Shown here: positions 9,369 to 18,088 of the stretch, one piece after another | Numbering within the stretch: position 1 is the stretch's first letter | Layout: each line of letters opens with the position of its first letter | Assembly: GCF_014192095.1 (NCBI RefSeq) | Contig: NZ_JACHXN010000015.1 | Span: 62,001 to 126,000 of the forward strand | Origin: Phyllobacterium trifolii | Lineage (GTDB): Bacteria > Pseudomonadota > Alphaproteobacteria > Rhizobiales > Rhizobiaceae | Reading direction: 5' to 3' | Length of the DNA stretch: 64,000 bases | Translations under genes and position numbers: made by a program | The notes under the pieces: model-generated | What the model saw: the letters and a program-made list of their open reading frames with translations, nothing else | Told to the model about the DNA's origin: nothing | Database searches by the model: none

Positions 9369-9881
9369 GTGAAGGATCAATTCGGGCGGCTTGCGTACTA
9401 TAACAAATGGGCCAATGGGCGCATTTACGCGGCAGCAGGCGCCTTGGACCACGAAGATTATTTCGCCGACAGACGTGCGTTCTTCAAATCGGTGCATGGG
9501 ACACTCAACCATATCCTGGCTATCGACAAGCTATGGTTCGGTCGCTTCACGGGGGACCTTTACGCCATCCCTTCCATGGATGTGATTCTACACGATAACT
9601 TCAATGACTTGCATGCGGCGCGCATCGCCCTGGACGATCACATTATCGACGTGGTCAACGGTATGGATGAGGCATCGATCAATGGCGTCCTTCACTGGAT
9701 CACCACCGAAGGCCAGCCATATACCTCGACCTTGGATCGTGCTTTGACGCAAATTTTCAACCACCAGACGCATCATCGCGGTCAGGTACATACGCTGCTT
9801 TCGCAACTGACAGGTGACGCGCCGCCGATCGATTTCTTCCTATGCATGAACGATGATTTTCATGAGAAAGGCCAAGCGTGA
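9369..9881 (+). CDS. DinB-family protein embedded in the urease operon
   Basis: 170 aa from a GTG start at 9369, preceded by a strong GGGGGAGGAA ribosome-binding site. The protein is a four-helix DinB/YfiT-like fold: N-terminal [28 protein letters not shown] and C-terminal [19 protein letters not shown]. The three histidines of the family metal site are present (one in HGTLNH, two in HHRGQ). Its stop overlaps the ureE start (TGATG). DinB-like proteins are metal-binding and often thiol-linked enzymes; a role in nickel handling would be speculation. Confidence 0.85.
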   Translation: MKDQFGRLAYYNKWANGRIYAAAGALDHEDYFADRRAFFKSVHGTLNHILAIDKLWFGRFTGDLYAIPSMDVILHDNFNDLHAARIALDDHIIDVVNGMDEASINGVLHWITTEGQPYTSTLDRALTQIFNHQTHHRGQVHTLLSQLTGDAPPIDFFLCMNDDFHEKGQA

Positions 9882-10378
9882 TGAAGCGCGTCACCAGCCA
9901 TAGCCATGCCGGGCATTATCACGGCACGCCGTTCGATCGCGTTGTACTGGCCCATGACGAGCGGCATTTGCGGCGCAAGGTGCTGGCACTAGAGCAGGGC
10001 GAACAAATCCTTGTCGATTTGCCCGAGGCTATCGCGTTCGAGCATGGCGACGTGCTCATTCTTGAAGATGGGAGAATGGCCGAGATCATTGCGGCGGATG
10101 AAGCGCTCTACGAGGTCACGCCACGGGATCGCCGGCATCTGTCGGAACTAGCCTGGCATCTTGGCAATCGTCATTTGCCAGCGCAACTCGAAGAAAGCCG
10201 CATCGTCATCCTACGCGATCACGTGATCAAGGCGATGTTGCAAGGTCTTGGGGCGAAGGTTACCGAGATCACTGCCCCATTCCATCCATTGCACGGCGCA
10301 TATCATAGCGGGCACGGGCATTCGCACGCGCATGATAATGGCCATGATCATCAACACCACGATCATGCCCATGGCTGA
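9881..10378 (+). CDS. ureE: Urease accessory protein UreE (nickel chaperone)
   Basis: 165 aa. UreE delivers nickel to the UreDFG-urease complex. The N-terminal substrate-binding-like domain and the C-terminal metal-binding domain ([15 protein letters not shown], then [16 protein letters not shown] region) are recognisable. The C-terminal tail after residue 135 is a His-rich nickel sponge ([16 protein letters not shown] pattern). I chose ATG 9881, which shares one base with the DinB stop; a GTG at 9878 is an alternative. The 3' end overlaps ureF by eight bases, consistent with translational coupling. Confidence 0.94.
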   Translation: MKRVTSHSHAGHYHGTPFDRVVLAHDERHLRRKVLALEQGEQILVDLPEAIAFEHGDVLILEDGRMAEIIAADEALYEVTPRDRRHLSELAWHLGNRHLPAQLEESRIVILRDHVIKAMLQGLGAKVTEITAPFHPLHGAYHSGHGHSHAHDNGHDHQHHDHAHG

Positions 10379-11039
10379 TCTTGCCCCAAACACCGCGCTT
10401 CTGCGCCTCATGACATGGCTTTCCCCAGCTTTTCCTGTCGGGGCGTTTTCCTACAGTCATGGCATCGAGCGGTCAGTGCATGATGGTTTGATCCACGACA
10501 AGGCATCATTGCAGGGCTGGCTTGCTGACCTCATGAACCACGGCTCGGTCTGGAACGATGCGGTTTTATTTGCCGCAAGCTGGAGGGATGCGGATACGGG
10601 TGGCAGTTGCGTGGAAGAATCAGCGCTCGGCCAGGCAATGGCAGGTTCGAAAGAGCGGCACATGGAGACCATGCTGCAAGGTAACGCTTTCCTGCAGGCT
10701 ATTGGACATTGGAGCAACGCAGAATCCGGCGCGGCAAGAGAAATGCCCTATCCTGTCGCCGTCGCCATGGTTGCGGCCCGAAACCAGGTTGCATGTGAGC
10801 CAGCGCTTGCCGCCTATCTTCACGCCGTCGTTTCCAACCTCATTCAAGGCGCCGTCCGGTTGGTACCGCTCGGACAAAGCCATGGCGTATCGTTGATGGC
10901 GGCAATGGAAACACAAATCCTGGCGGTCACTGAGCGTGCCGCGAGTTCCAGCCTTGATGATCTTGGCTCGGCGGCCATCATGTCCGACATCATGGCCATG
11001 CAACATGAAACACAATATTCGAGGGTATTTCGCTCATGA
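10371..11039 (+). CDS. ureF: Urease accessory protein UreF
   Basis: 222 aa, all-helical accessory protein that bridges UreD and UreG during nickel insertion. The diagnostic N-terminus [24 protein letters not shown] begins shortly after the chosen ATG at 10371, which overlaps the ureE stop (ATGGCTGA). The C-terminus contains [11 protein letters not shown] much longer in-frame ORF begins at 10248 inside ureE, but its extra N-terminus is only a shadow of the His-rich ureE tail. The stop overlaps the ureG start by ATGA. Confidence 0.94.
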   Translation: MADLAPNTALLRLMTWLSPAFPVGAFSYSHGIERSVHDGLIHDKASLQGWLADLMNHGSVWNDAVLFAASWRDADTGGSCVEESALGQAMAGSKERHMETMLQGNAFLQAIGHWSNAESGAAREMPYPVAVAMVAARNQVACEPALAAYLHAVVSNLIQGAVRLVPLGQSHGVSLMAAMETQILAVTERAASSSLDDLGSAAIMSDIMAMQHETQYSRVFRS

Positions 11040-11659
11040 TTTCGCAAAACGGACCGCTTCGCATCGGGATTGGCGGGCCGGTTGGCTCCGGCAAGACCAC
11101 TGTCACCGAAATGTTGTGCAAAGCGCTGCGCCACCGCTATTCCATCGCTGTCGTCACCAATGATATCTATACGAAGGAAGACGCGCTGATCCTCAACCGG
11201 CTGCAAGCCCTGCCCGAGGACCGGATCATGGGTGTCGAGACAGGCGGTTGCCCGCACACGGCCATCCGGGAAGACGCGACGATAAACCTGCAAGCTATCG
11301 CCGAGATGAACAAGCGCCATCCCGATCTCGACATCGTCTTTATCGAGTCCGGCGGGGACAATCTGGCCGCGACGTTTTCACCGGATCTCGCCGACCTGAC
11401 CATCTATGTGATTTCGGTTTGCCAAGGCGAAAAAATACCGCGCAAGGGCGGGCCGGGCATCACGCGTTCGGATCTGCTGATCATCAACAAGAAGGACCTA
11501 GCGCCCTATGTCGGCGCTGATCTCGATGTGATGGATGCGGATACCAAGGTTCAGCGTGGAGTAAAACCCTATGTGTTCACCGACATGCTGCGCAGGAACG
11601 GCCTTGACGATGTGATCGCCTTTATCGAAGCTGCAGGCGGTCTACGCGAGGCGGCTTAG
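11036..11659 (+). CDS. ureG: Urease accessory GTPase UreG
   Basis: 207 aa SIMIBI-class GTPase that powers nickel insertion. The P-loop GPVGSGKTT lies at residues 12-20, with [12 protein letters not shown], the metal-binding [14 protein letters not shown] (Cys-Pro-His), [15 protein letters not shown] and the guanine-specificity motif NKKDLAP. It is the last gene of the urease operon. Its last 18 bases overlap the convergent LLM oxidoreductase gene on the other strand. Confidence 0.96.
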   Translation: MISQNGPLRIGIGGPVGSGKTTVTEMLCKALRHRYSIAVVTNDIYTKEDALILNRLQALPEDRIMGVETGGCPHTAIREDATINLQAIAEMNKRHPDLDIVFIESGGDNLAATFSPDLADLTIYVISVCQGEKIPRKGGPGITRSDLLIINKKDLAPYVGADLDVMDADTKVQRGVKPYVFTDMLRRNGLDDVIAFIEAAGGLREAA

Positions 11660-12670
11660 GGGTGCAGCTTCAGGCCGCTTGATCATAGTTTCAGCGAGAA
11701 TCTCGTATGAGCGGATTCTTGCTGGATGATCGAAAATCTGGCCTGTCACCATGATCTCGTCTGCTCCCGTGCGCACAATGAAATCCTGAACGCCGGCTTT
11801 GACGGTTTCCGGCGAGCCGACGACCGAGCAGGATAGGGCCTGACGCAAAATCGCCTTCGCGTGGAGGTCGAGCGTTTCTTCATAGCCTCGCACTGGCGCG
11901 GGCAATGGTCCGGGATTGCCAGTACGTAGATTGACGAAGGCCTGCTGCTGCGAGGTTTGCAGAAGCTTTGCCTCGTCATCGGTTTCTGCGGCGAAGACGT
12001 TAAGTCCCAGCATCACATACGGCTTGTCGAGATATTCCGACGGTTCGAACCGTGTTCGGTAAATCTCGATCGCCCGCTCCATTTCAGCCGGTGCAAAATG
12101 CGATGCGAAGGCATAAGGCAGGCCGAGTGCCGCTGCGAGCTGTGCGCCGAAGAGGCTGGAGCCCAATATCCACACAGGCACTTTCGTCCCCGCACCCGGA
12201 ACAGCTATGACGCGCTGGCCCGGCTCGGGATCGCGGAAATACCCCATCAACTCGACGACATCCTGCGGGAAGCCGTTGATGTCCTGATCGAGATTGCGGC
12301 GCAATGCCTGGGCAGTAATCTGATCCGTGCCCGGCGCACGGCCGACGCCGAGATCGATACGGCCCGGATGCAGGGAAGCCAAAGTGCCGAATGCTTCTGC
12401 CACCATCAACGGTGAGTGGTTCGGCAGCATGATACCACCGGCACCAAGCCGGATTTTCGACGTGCCAGCCGCAACATGCGCGATGACAACGGCTGTCGCC
12501 GCGCTGGCAATACCGCGCATGCTATGATGCTCGGCTAGCCAAAGGCGGTTATAGCCAAGGCGCTCCGCGTTTTGCGCGAGATCCAGCGAATTGCGAAGGG
12601 ACTGTGCGGCATCGCTGCCGGCGACAATCGGTGAAAGGTCAAGGACAGATAGCGGGGTCATTGCCTTCAT
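11642..12670 (-). CDS. LLM-class flavin-dependent oxidoreductase
   Basis: About 342 aa from ATG 12670 ([16 protein letters not shown]). Bacterial luciferase-like TIM-barrel features are [46 protein letters not shown], and [15 protein letters not shown]. These match the group of small monooxygenase-like proteins in which FMNH2 would be the cofactor. An in-frame upstream start at 12721 adds 17 residues without family resemblance. The 3' end overlaps ureG (convergent). Substrate unknown. Confidence 0.88.
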   Translation of the reverse strand: MKAMTPLSVLDLSPIVAGSDAAQSLRNSLDLAQNAERLGYNRLWLAEHHSMRGIASAATAVVIAHVAAGTSKIRLGAGGIMLPNHSPLMVAEAFGTLASLHPGRIDLGVGRAPGTDQITAQALRRNLDQDINGFPQDVVELMGYFRDPEPGQRVIAVPGAGTKVPVWILGSSLFGAQLAAALGLPYAFASHFAPAEMERAIEIYRTRFEPSEYLDKPYVMLGLNVFAAETDDEAKLLQTSQQQAFVNLRTGNPGPLPAPVRGYEETLDLHAKAILRQALSCSVVGSPETVKAGVQDFIVRTGADEIMVTGQIFDHPARIRSYEILAETMIKRPEAAPLSRLA

Positions 12671-12756
12671 ATAGGCGATCAGTGAAGGCGCACAATAACA
12701 GGGTGCGATTTCATGATTCACAAAAATTGAAGCTTGATTGAATAAGAAGGTGAGAT

Positions 12757-12960
12757 TCAGAGGTGGCGGGAGCGGGAGGATTCCAGGCGTAGTTCCATGC
12801 CGACCACGGCGCGGGTTTCCTGTGACAACTGCTCATCAGATTCACGGATCGCAGTTTCGATGAAATAGGCAATCATCTCGAAACCTGCATTGTCCGCCAG
12901 GGTGCACAATTTTGAGAGTTCTGTTTTTAATACTTCGAGTGTTTGTGCTCTCTTGTTCAT
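12757..12960 (-). CDS. Small conserved-type cytosolic protein of unknown function
   Basis: 67 aa from ATG 12960 ([18 protein letters not shown]), preceded by GGAGAGAACAGC, a good ribosome-binding site that favours this start over the in-frame one at 13008. The sequence is predicted mostly helical ([34 protein letters not shown]) and ends in a basic/Ser-rich tail. It resembles short hypothetical proteins common in rhizobia, but I know no function. It stands alone between the LLM gene and an AT-rich gap. Confidence 0.65.
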   Translation of the reverse strand: MNKRAQTLEVLKTELSKLCTLADNAGFEMIAYFIETAIRESDEQLSQETRAVVGMELRLESSRSRHL

Positions 12961-13303
12961 GCTGTTCTCTCCATATCCCGTGAACCGCAATAGTGAGTTG
13001 TATCCCACTAAAATCTTCTCGCATTAGTGCAAGGACAAAAGCCATGCGACCAATGTGCTTATCAACAAATTCCCCGATACTTTCGAAAGAATTTCTAGCG
13101 ATGGTTAATTGTGTTTGTTGATTCCACCAAGACTGCGCAAATAACACTAATCTCAAAATACGCGAATTGAAAAGCCCTTTAATTACTACAAATATTCGTG
13201 AATAAATGGCTTCAATCTATAAATTTATTCTAAAATTTTACTGATTGATTTGCAAGTGAATGAATGCATTGAGATATTTTATTCGACCACCGAATAATCT
13301 CGG
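12961..13303. other. AT-rich gap without a supported gene
   Basis: About 340 bases, strongly AT-rich between 13140 and 13290. I see no convincing ORF, RNA gene or terminator. It presumably holds the promoter of the small gene at 12757-12960 and the downstream end of the secreted-protein gene at 13304. Confidence 0.5.
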
Positions 13304-13660
13304 CTAAAAACCAGAAAGTTGCACTTTGGCCTTGCCGCATATTTCTTTCGATCCGGACTCTTCTGCCTTGTCGATGTGGCCAGAAGCGAGATCAGAAACA
13401 ATTTCGACCGCTATATCTTCCGGCAGTCCGGTTTCCCGCATCCCCGCTTTCATCGCCGCTTCGCTGGCTTCATCGGTTCCGCAAATATAGGCTCTGGCTT
13501 CAAGCAAGGCAGCCCGTTCGAATTGTCTGTTGCTGACCTCGCTAACGTCCTCTGACGCTTGTGCCTGATTTTCGATGTTGAAAGCATTGGCCGGCAATAC
13601 AGCAGCCGACGCAACAAGCGCAGCTGCGAAAAAGGGTATCGATGATTTGTAGAAGCGCAT
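13304..13660 (-). CDS. Small secreted protein with two cysteines
   Basis: 118 aa from ATG 13660 (MRFYKSSIPFFAAALVASAAV). A signal peptide with predicted cleavage after PANA is followed by a roughly 90-residue mature domain. That domain contains two cysteines (YICGTD and KEICGKA), which could form a periplasmic disulfide. The middle is acidic and helical. A seven-codon longer start at 13681 exists, but it would overlap the good AGGAAGGGGCAGG-like purine-rich ribosome-binding region. I do not recognise the family. Confidence 0.65.
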   Translation of the reverse strand: MRFYKSSIPFFAAALVASAAVLPANAFNIENQAQASEDVSEVSNRQFERAALLEARAYICGTDEASEAAMKAGMRETGLPEDIAVEIVSDLASGHIDKAEESGSKEICGKAKVQLSGF

Positions 13661-13808
13661 TTTCCTGCCCCTTCCAACCACATCTGGAGGCCAGCGTTTA
13701 TCGCCATATAAGCCTCGTTCATGGATTATTAACGGATGGGGACTGGTTCCGTTCCTAATAGATAGTCAATTGGCCGTGATCGGAGCGTGACGCTTCGGCG
13801 ATGAGATT

Positions 13809-13847
13809 GCTGCGTTGCACAAAATGCATTGCTGCTATGCAATATTG
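13809..13847 (+). promoter_or_regulatory. Tandem LysR-type operator-like motif upstream of the AbcR-like sRNA
   Basis: Two copies of a GCTGC-N2-TGCA motif lie 22 bases apart (start 13809 and start 13831). The second copy reads GCTGCTATGCAATATT and matches 14 of 16 bases of an element upstream of the DUF1127 gene (17593-17608). In Brucella the LysR regulator VtlR is known to activate abcR2 and DUF1127 small-protein genes. Assigning this box to a VtlR/LsrB-like regulator is inference from that knowledge. Confidence 0.55.
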
Positions 13848-13865
13848 TCTGTATTAAATCAGGAC

Positions 13866-14010
13866 AGTTGAGTTATTCTCAAATCAGGAATTTTCGACAG
13901 CGTCACCTCCTCCCGGCCCTGTCGAAACGGATGGCCTCTTCTCCTCCCAGAAGGCCCTCCATAACCAACGAAACCCACCGCACCTCCTCCCGCGGTGGGT
14001 TTTGTTGTTT
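13866..14010 (+). ncRNA. abcR: AbcR-type (alpha-r15 family) small regulatory RNA
   Basis: The segment folds by eye into three successive hairpins, each with a CU-rich loop that could pair with ribosome-binding sites. Hairpin 1 has arms TTCGACAG (13893-13900) and CTGTCGAA (13919-13926), with CCTCCTCCC in the loop (13906-13914). Hairpin 2 has arms around 13933-13937 and 13952-13956, with CTCCTCCC (13941-13948). Hairpin 3 is a terminator with arms CCCACCG and CGGTGGG, CCTCCTCCC in the loop, and a T-rich tail. Repeated CCUCCUCCC loops ending in such a terminator are the known signature of AbcR/alpha-r15 RNAs, which with Hfq silence ABC-transporter mRNAs. The 5' end is uncertain and may lie some 20 bases downstream. 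Confidence 0.8.
13974..14010 (+). terminator. Rho-independent terminator of the AbcR-like sRNA
   Basis: A 7-bp GC-rich stem (13974-13980 with 13993-13999) is followed by TTTTGTTGTTTT. An A-run precedes the left arm, so it might also act on the minus strand. Confidence 0.85.
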
Positions 14011-14055
14011 TAAGCCCTGTTCTCTTCTCCAGAAATTGACTTGCGGTATAATGCA

Positions 14056-14096
14056 AAAACGCCGCCCCGACGCATGTAGTCGGAGACGGCGTCGGT
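14056..14096 (-). terminator. Terminator downstream of the lipoprotein gene
   Basis: On the minus strand, the arms GCCGTCTCCGAC and GTCGGGGCGGC pair with a short TACATGC loop and are followed by a T-run. It begins about 14 bases after the lipoprotein stop codon. Confidence 0.75.
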
Positions 14097-14109
14097 GGGC
14101 AAAAAGTGG

Positions 14110-14325
14110 TTACTGCGCGGCAGGCTTCGCTGCAGCCGCGGCGGCAGACTCACTCAGGCTGGGCTCCTTGGAGGGAGTTGCGCGCTGTGTAAGGGATTTG
14201 GGTGGCGGGACAAAATGCGTATCCTTGGCAGGTGAAGGCCCCGCGGGAGTGGTCGTCTTTGGTGTGGTTGTGCAACCCGTGACGACCATGAGAGACAGAG
14301 CGATCAGGGACAGTGCTATCCGCAT
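14110..14325 (-). CDS. Small lipoprotein
   Basis: 71 aa from ATG 14325, preceded by AAAGGAAAGTCGA. The N-terminus MRIALSLIALSLMVVTGC is a lipoprotein signal with lipobox V-T-G-C and Cys at residue 18. The mature part is low-complexity, rich in Thr, Pro, Ser and Ala, ending in AAAAAAKPAAQ. It is probably an outer-membrane or periplasmic anchored peptide of unknown role. The longer in-frame start at 14454 has no support because it would bury the signal sequence. Confidence 0.7.
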   Translation of the reverse strand: MRIALSLIALSLMVVTGCTTTPKTTTPAGPSPAKDTHFVPPPKSLTQRATPSKEPSLSESAAAAAAKPAAQ

Positions 14326-14454
14326 TCGACTTTCCTTTGGATATTGCGCCGGACGATGGCGCGGATCGTTGTGTTGCATGCCAAGTTCACGCTGGCATGA
14401 ATCGGCCACTGTTGACCATCCAAAGATGGCGATTAAGCGTCCGTCGGCCGACAA

Positions 14455-15726
14455 TCAACGAATGAGAATGGCCCGCAGATCGTTGACATTGGTGCCGGTA
14501 GGACCAGGGACGAACAAATCGTCGATCGCATCAAATGCTGTCCAGGCATCATTTTTGTTGAGTAGGCCCGATGCGTCCTGCCCTTTGGCAAATAATCGCG
14601 CAATGCTGGTGCTATCGGCAAATCCGCCGGCATTGTCTTCGGAACCGTCGATGCCATCGGTGTCTGCCGCAAAGGCGGTGATCCCGTCTGCTCCATCAAT
14701 ATCGATCGCAAGCGACAGAAGGAATTCGCTGTTGCGACCACCCTTGCCCTTGCCCCGCACTGTTACAGTCGTCTCTCCGCCGGAGAGTATGACGACGGGC
14801 TTTTTGAAAGGTTGATCCTTGGCAAGGACCTGTTTCGCCATTGCCGCATGGACGTGTGCGACTTCACGTGCTTCGCCCTCGATTGCGTCGGAGAGTATGA
14901 CTGCCTCGACGCCTAAATTGCGAGCGGCCTTCGCAGCTGCCTCAAGCGACACACCGGCTGAGGCAATCACATGATGCTCGTGGCCGGCAAAAACCGCATC
15001 GGAAGGTTTGGGGGCATCGGCGTTTGCAGAGTGTAGATGCGCGAGGGCTGCTGCTGGCAGGTCAAGACTGTAGCGCTCGACGATCTTCAAGGCATCCTCC
15101 CGCGTCATTTCATCGGTCACAGTGGGGCCGGAAGCCACGAAGGCGGGATTGTCGCCGGGAATGTCTGACACGATCAGCGAATAGACACGCGCCGGGTGAG
15201 CCGCCGCTGCCAGACGCCCGCCCTTTATGGTCGACAGATGCTTGCGTACAGCATTCATCGCCGCGATCGGCGCGCCGGACGCAAGGAGCATCTTGTTGAC
15301 GGTGATCTCATCCTCAAGCGTCATGCCTTGCGGCGGAGACGGCAACAGCGCAGAACCACCGCCGGAGATCAACGCGACGACAAGATCGTCTTCTGTCAGC
15401 CCCGACACTATTTCAAGCAGGCGCTTGGAAGCCACTAATCCTGCAGCGTCCGGAACCGGGTGCGACGCTTCGATGATCTCGATATGTTTGCAAGGAGCAC
15501 CGAATCCATATCGCGTGACGACAAGACCTTCGAGCGGAGTATCTCCATGTTTCGCTGCCCACGCTTTCTCGAAAGCGCTGGCCATTTGCGCCGAGCCCTT
15601 GCCTGCGCCAATGACGATGGTCCGTCCTTTTGGCTTTGGCGGGAGATGCTCTGCAATGGTCCGCTCCGGATCCGCCGCTTCGACTGCAGCCTGAAACAGC
15701 TTCGTGAAAAATTCCTTATCCTGCAT
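14455..15726 (-). CDS. Glycerate 2-kinase (MOFRL/TtuD family)
   Basis: 423 aa from ATG 15726 (MQDKEFFTKLF). The family phosphorylates glycerate to 2-phosphoglycerate and is often mis-named hydroxypyruvate reductase. The GckA N-terminal domain carries IVIGAGKGSAQMASAFE and ALISGGGSALLPSP, and the C-terminal MOFRL domain carries ILSGGETTVTVRGKGKGGRNSEFLLSLA and FAADTDGIDGSEDNAGGF. It follows the Dabb gene by five bases, suggesting co-transcription. A TTG at 15735 is a less likely start. The stop is 130 bases from the lipoprotein gene. Confidence 0.9.
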   Translation of the reverse strand: MQDKEFFTKLFQAAVEAADPERTIAEHLPPKPKGRTIVIGAGKGSAQMASAFEKAWAAKHGDTPLEGLVVTRYGFGAPCKHIEIIEASHPVPDAAGLVASKRLLEIVSGLTEDDLVVALISGGGSALLPSPPQGMTLEDEITVNKMLLASGAPIAAMNAVRKHLSTIKGGRLAAAAHPARVYSLIVSDIPGDNPAFVASGPTVTDEMTREDALKIVERYSLDLPAAALAHLHSANADAPKPSDAVFAGHEHHVIASAGVSLEAAAKAARNLGVEAVILSDAIEGEAREVAHVHAAMAKQVLAKDQPFKKPVVILSGGETTVTVRGKGKGGRNSEFLLSLAIDIDGADGITAFAADTDGIDGSEDNAGGFADSTSIARLFAKGQDASGLLNKNDAWTAFDAIDDLFVPGPTGTNVNDLRAILIR

Positions 15727-15731
15727 CGGTC

Positions 15732-16043
15732 TCAAACTTCCATATCAAAAACAAAAACACCGTCAGTGCCACCTGCGGTCGAAGCAACGATCCGCCCTGC
15801 AATTTCCTGGTGTTCCGGATGAACAAGATAGGCGTCACGCGCTGCCGCATCGGCAAAATCGAGGATAAAGCCTTCAGAAAATCCCTTGTCCATGCCCTCC
15901 TCAGGACTGACATTCGCGCCGGACGTGATGGTCAGCGCGCCCGGCAGCTTTGCGCACAAAGTTTGAAGATCGCGGTAAATGGATTGGCGGTCCAACGACG
16001 GCACGTCGTCTCGAAAACGCATAAACACACAATGACGGATCAT
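15732..16043 (-). CDS. Dabb-family (stress-responsive A/B barrel) protein
   Basis: 103 aa, about the normal length for the dimeric alpha/beta barrel Dabb domain. The pattern MIRHCVFMRFRDD, LQTLCAKLPGALTITSGANVSPE, GFILDFADAAARDAYLVHPEHQEI matches this fold (strand, helix, GxN, then the D.....Y..HPxH segment). It probably forms an operon with the glycerate kinase gene immediately downstream. The biochemical role of most Dabb proteins is unknown. Confidence 0.85.
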   Translation of the reverse strand: MIRHCVFMRFRDDVPSLDRQSIYRDLQTLCAKLPGALTITSGANVSPEEGMDKGFSEGFILDFADAAARDAYLVHPEHQEIAGRIVASTAGGTDGVFVFDMEV

Positions 16044-16158
16044 AGAAGTAACTTTCCTTGTGAGGCGTGGCGCATCCTGACGAGATTCCCGGAAATTGCG
16101 AGTGCTATTTCGAGTTGTTTCATGATTATCATTTCAAATGAGCCGGCGACTATATAGC

Positions 16159-17559
16159 TCAGGATAGAAGCTGTTCCACGGACAGAGCCATGGCCAGCAG
16201 CCGTCTGTCCGCACCATGTTGAGCGACAAGCATCAGTCCGCCCGGCAAAGTCAGGCCCGGCATTGGCAGACTGATCGCCGTCAGATCGAACTGATTGGCG
16301 ATCTGCGTATTTCGCAGGAGCAGCGTCTCAATCTGTTTGTAGACGATCTCGTCCCTCACCGAGGCGATCGTTGGCGCGGCAATAGGTGTCGTGGGCAAAG
16401 CGAAGAGATCAAAGGCGGAAATACGTTGATCCATCTGCCGCACGAGCGCCTGCCGCTTCCGCATCAACTTGATATAATCGGATTCGGGAACGCCAAGACG
16501 GCGCAACAGCGGACGCTGGACACGCTGATCAACGTCGAGCGTCTCATCATGCAGCCACTCAGCGTGAATACGGCTGGCTTCAATGCCGGCGATAGAACCA
16601 ATCGACGTCGCGTCGGCCAACCCATCGATCAGATCATCAACCGAACAATCGATAATGATCGCTCCCGCTTTTGCGCAAGCCTGCAGGCATTGTTCGAAGG
16701 CATCGGCAATCGGCTTTTCCATCTCCGCAAACAGCTGCCCTCGCGGCACACCTATCCGCAGTCCATTCAGGGAAATCGCCTCGGGGACCGGGATCGTTTC
16801 CCCGGCCATAACAGCATCGGCGATCGCGCAATCAGCAACCGACCACGCCAATGGCCCGATGGAATCAAGACTTGGCGATAACGGGAAGGCACCTTGCAGC
16901 GGCACACGCTTGGCTGTGGGTTTAAATCCAACGACGCCATTCAGCGCTGCAGGAATACGAACCGACCCTCCAGTATCCGAGCCTATGGAGATATCGCTGG
17001 TGTCCTCCACCACCGATATGCCTGCGCCGGTGGACGATCCGCCTGCGACGCGATCCGGATCGACAGCGTTCGGCGCTGTCGGATAGTGCGGGTTCAGGCC
17101 GACAGCAGTGAAGGCAAATTCGGTCATGATCGTCTTGCCGATGATCACCGCCCCGGCAACACGTAGTCTTTCAACGATGAGAGCGTCGGCAATTGCCGGA
17201 TTGGCGGTGCGCCGGATGATAGAACCCGCCAAGGTCGGCTCACCGGCGACGTCGAAGAGATCCTTGATCGACACAATCCGCCCGTCGAGCGGTCCGAGAA
17301 CCGCGCCCTCGCGCCGACGTCGATCTGCGGCGTCAGCCTCGCGGCGGGCAGTCTCGGTGTAGAGCTTGACGAAGACGCGCTCATCTTTGTCGCGTGCCGT
17401 CAGACGCGCCAGTCTTTCCTCAAGCCTGTCTCGAGTGGTCGTTACCGGCTGTGACAATGGTTTATCCTGAACAGACAGAAGGATCGTGCTCTTCCTTGTA
17501 TAGCCGCAAGTATCTGTCGATGAAAAGCCCCGCATCGACAGCTGACAGCGAGCGCTCAT
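16159..17559 (-). CDS. Amidase-signature family hydrolase
   Basis: Up to 466 aa. The Ser-Ser-Lys amidase signature is intact: the catalytic lysine in GRIVSIKDLFDV, GGSSTGAG, and DTGGSVRIPAALNGVVGFKPT, with the second serine in DTGGS. It would hydrolyse an amide such as an aryl or aliphatic amide, or a GatA-like substrate; no partner subunits lie nearby. The first 35-40 residues before QDKPLSQPVTTTRDR look non-conserved, so translation probably begins downstream of 17559, but I see no decisive start. Stand-alone gene on the minus strand. Confidence 0.88.
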   Translation of the reverse strand: MSARCQLSMRGFSSTDTCGYTRKSTILLSVQDKPLSQPVTTTRDRLEERLARLTARDKDERVFVKLYTETARREADAADRRRREGAVLGPLDGRIVSIKDLFDVAGEPTLAGSIIRRTANPAIADALIVERLRVAGAVIIGKTIMTEFAFTAVGLNPHYPTAPNAVDPDRVAGGSSTGAGISVVEDTSDISIGSDTGGSVRIPAALNGVVGFKPTAKRVPLQGAFPLSPSLDSIGPLAWSVADCAIADAVMAGETIPVPEAISLNGLRIGVPRGQLFAEMEKPIADAFEQCLQACAKAGAIIIDCSVDDLIDGLADATSIGSIAGIEASRIHAEWLHDETLDVDQRVQRPLLRRLGVPESDYIKLMRKRQALVRQMDQRISAFDLFALPTTPIAAPTIASVRDEIVYKQIETLLLRNTQIANQFDLTAISLPMPGLTLPGGLMLVAQHGADRRLLAMALSVEQLLS

Positions 17560-17592
17560 ATCGGCCCTTTACCGCTATGCACCATAAGCAAT

Positions 17593-17608
17593 GCTGCTCT
17601 GCAACATT
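17593..17608 (+). promoter_or_regulatory. LysR-type operator-like motif upstream of the DUF1127 gene
   Basis: GCTGCTCTGCAACATT matches the motif upstream of the AbcR-like RNA at 14 of 16 positions. It lies about 70-85 bases before the DUF1127 start. Together with the known VtlR regulon in Brucella, the pair suggests both genes answer to one LysR-type regulator. Confidence 0.55.
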
Positions 17609-17677
17609 TGCAGTTTTAAATCGATACAAATCGAAGCATAGTTGTTTTAAGGGAGGGCAATAAAAGGGGTAAGACCA

Positions 17678-17821
17678 ATGAGCCTTCGCAACCGTATTCA
17701 CAAATATCGTCAGTACCGGCAGAACCTTCACGAACTGCGTTCGTGCACCGATCGCAACCTTGCTGATCTTGGGATCGCACGCACCGACATTCGCCGTATT
17801 GCCTGGATGGCCTGCATCTAA
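17678..17821 (+). CDS. DUF1127 small basic protein
   Basis: 47 aa with the typical DUF1127 pattern: basic N-terminus (MSLRNRIHKYRQYRQNLHEL), then CTDRNLADLGIARTDIRRIAW. Proteins of this type in alphaproteobacteria are RNA-binding or regulatory peptides connected to stress and phosphate or carbon responses, and in Brucella some are VtlR targets. The gene has GGGAGGGCAATAAAAGGGG upstream as ribosome-binding region. It stands alone, divergent from the amidase gene. Confidence 0.88.
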   Translation: MSLRNRIHKYRQYRQNLHELRSCTDRNLADLGIARTDIRRIAWMACI

Positions 17822-17896
17822 TCAGACATTCGTGCCGTTGAATTGACAGCGCCGCAGCCCATAGCTGCCGGCGCTGTTTTCATTAGATTCATAGAC

Positions 17897-18088
17897 TCAG
17901 TACTCCCGGAACGCCCGACTCTGGCCTTGGCCTTGTCCCTGTGCATCCAACTGTCCCTGGCCCTGGGCCTGCAACTGGAGAGCCAGCGCTGCAGCCGCGG
18001 GTGTAGCGGCATCTGAATCGGCCGATGCCGACGGATCGCCATTGTTACCTGGGTGCCAGTTGTATTAATTGTTTTTGTTTCCACTCAT
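17897..18088 (-). pseudogene. Remnant of a Gln/Gly-rich repeat protein with an early in-frame stop
   Basis: Reading from ATG 18088 (after a GGAGAAATAATC ribosome-binding site) gives MSGNKNN, an in-frame TAA, then YNWHPGNNGDPSASADSD and an Ala-rich stretch. It ends with a QAQGQGQLDAQGQGQGQ repeat and a final SRAFREY stop. Codon use and the Asn/Gly-rich opening run smoothly across the stop, so this looks like one short gene broken by a single nonsense mutation. The product with QGQ repeats resembles the N-terminal part of low-complexity proteins seen in rhizobia, but I cannot name it. A GTG-started ORF in another frame (to 17818) covers the same DNA and is a shadow. Confidence 0.45.
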
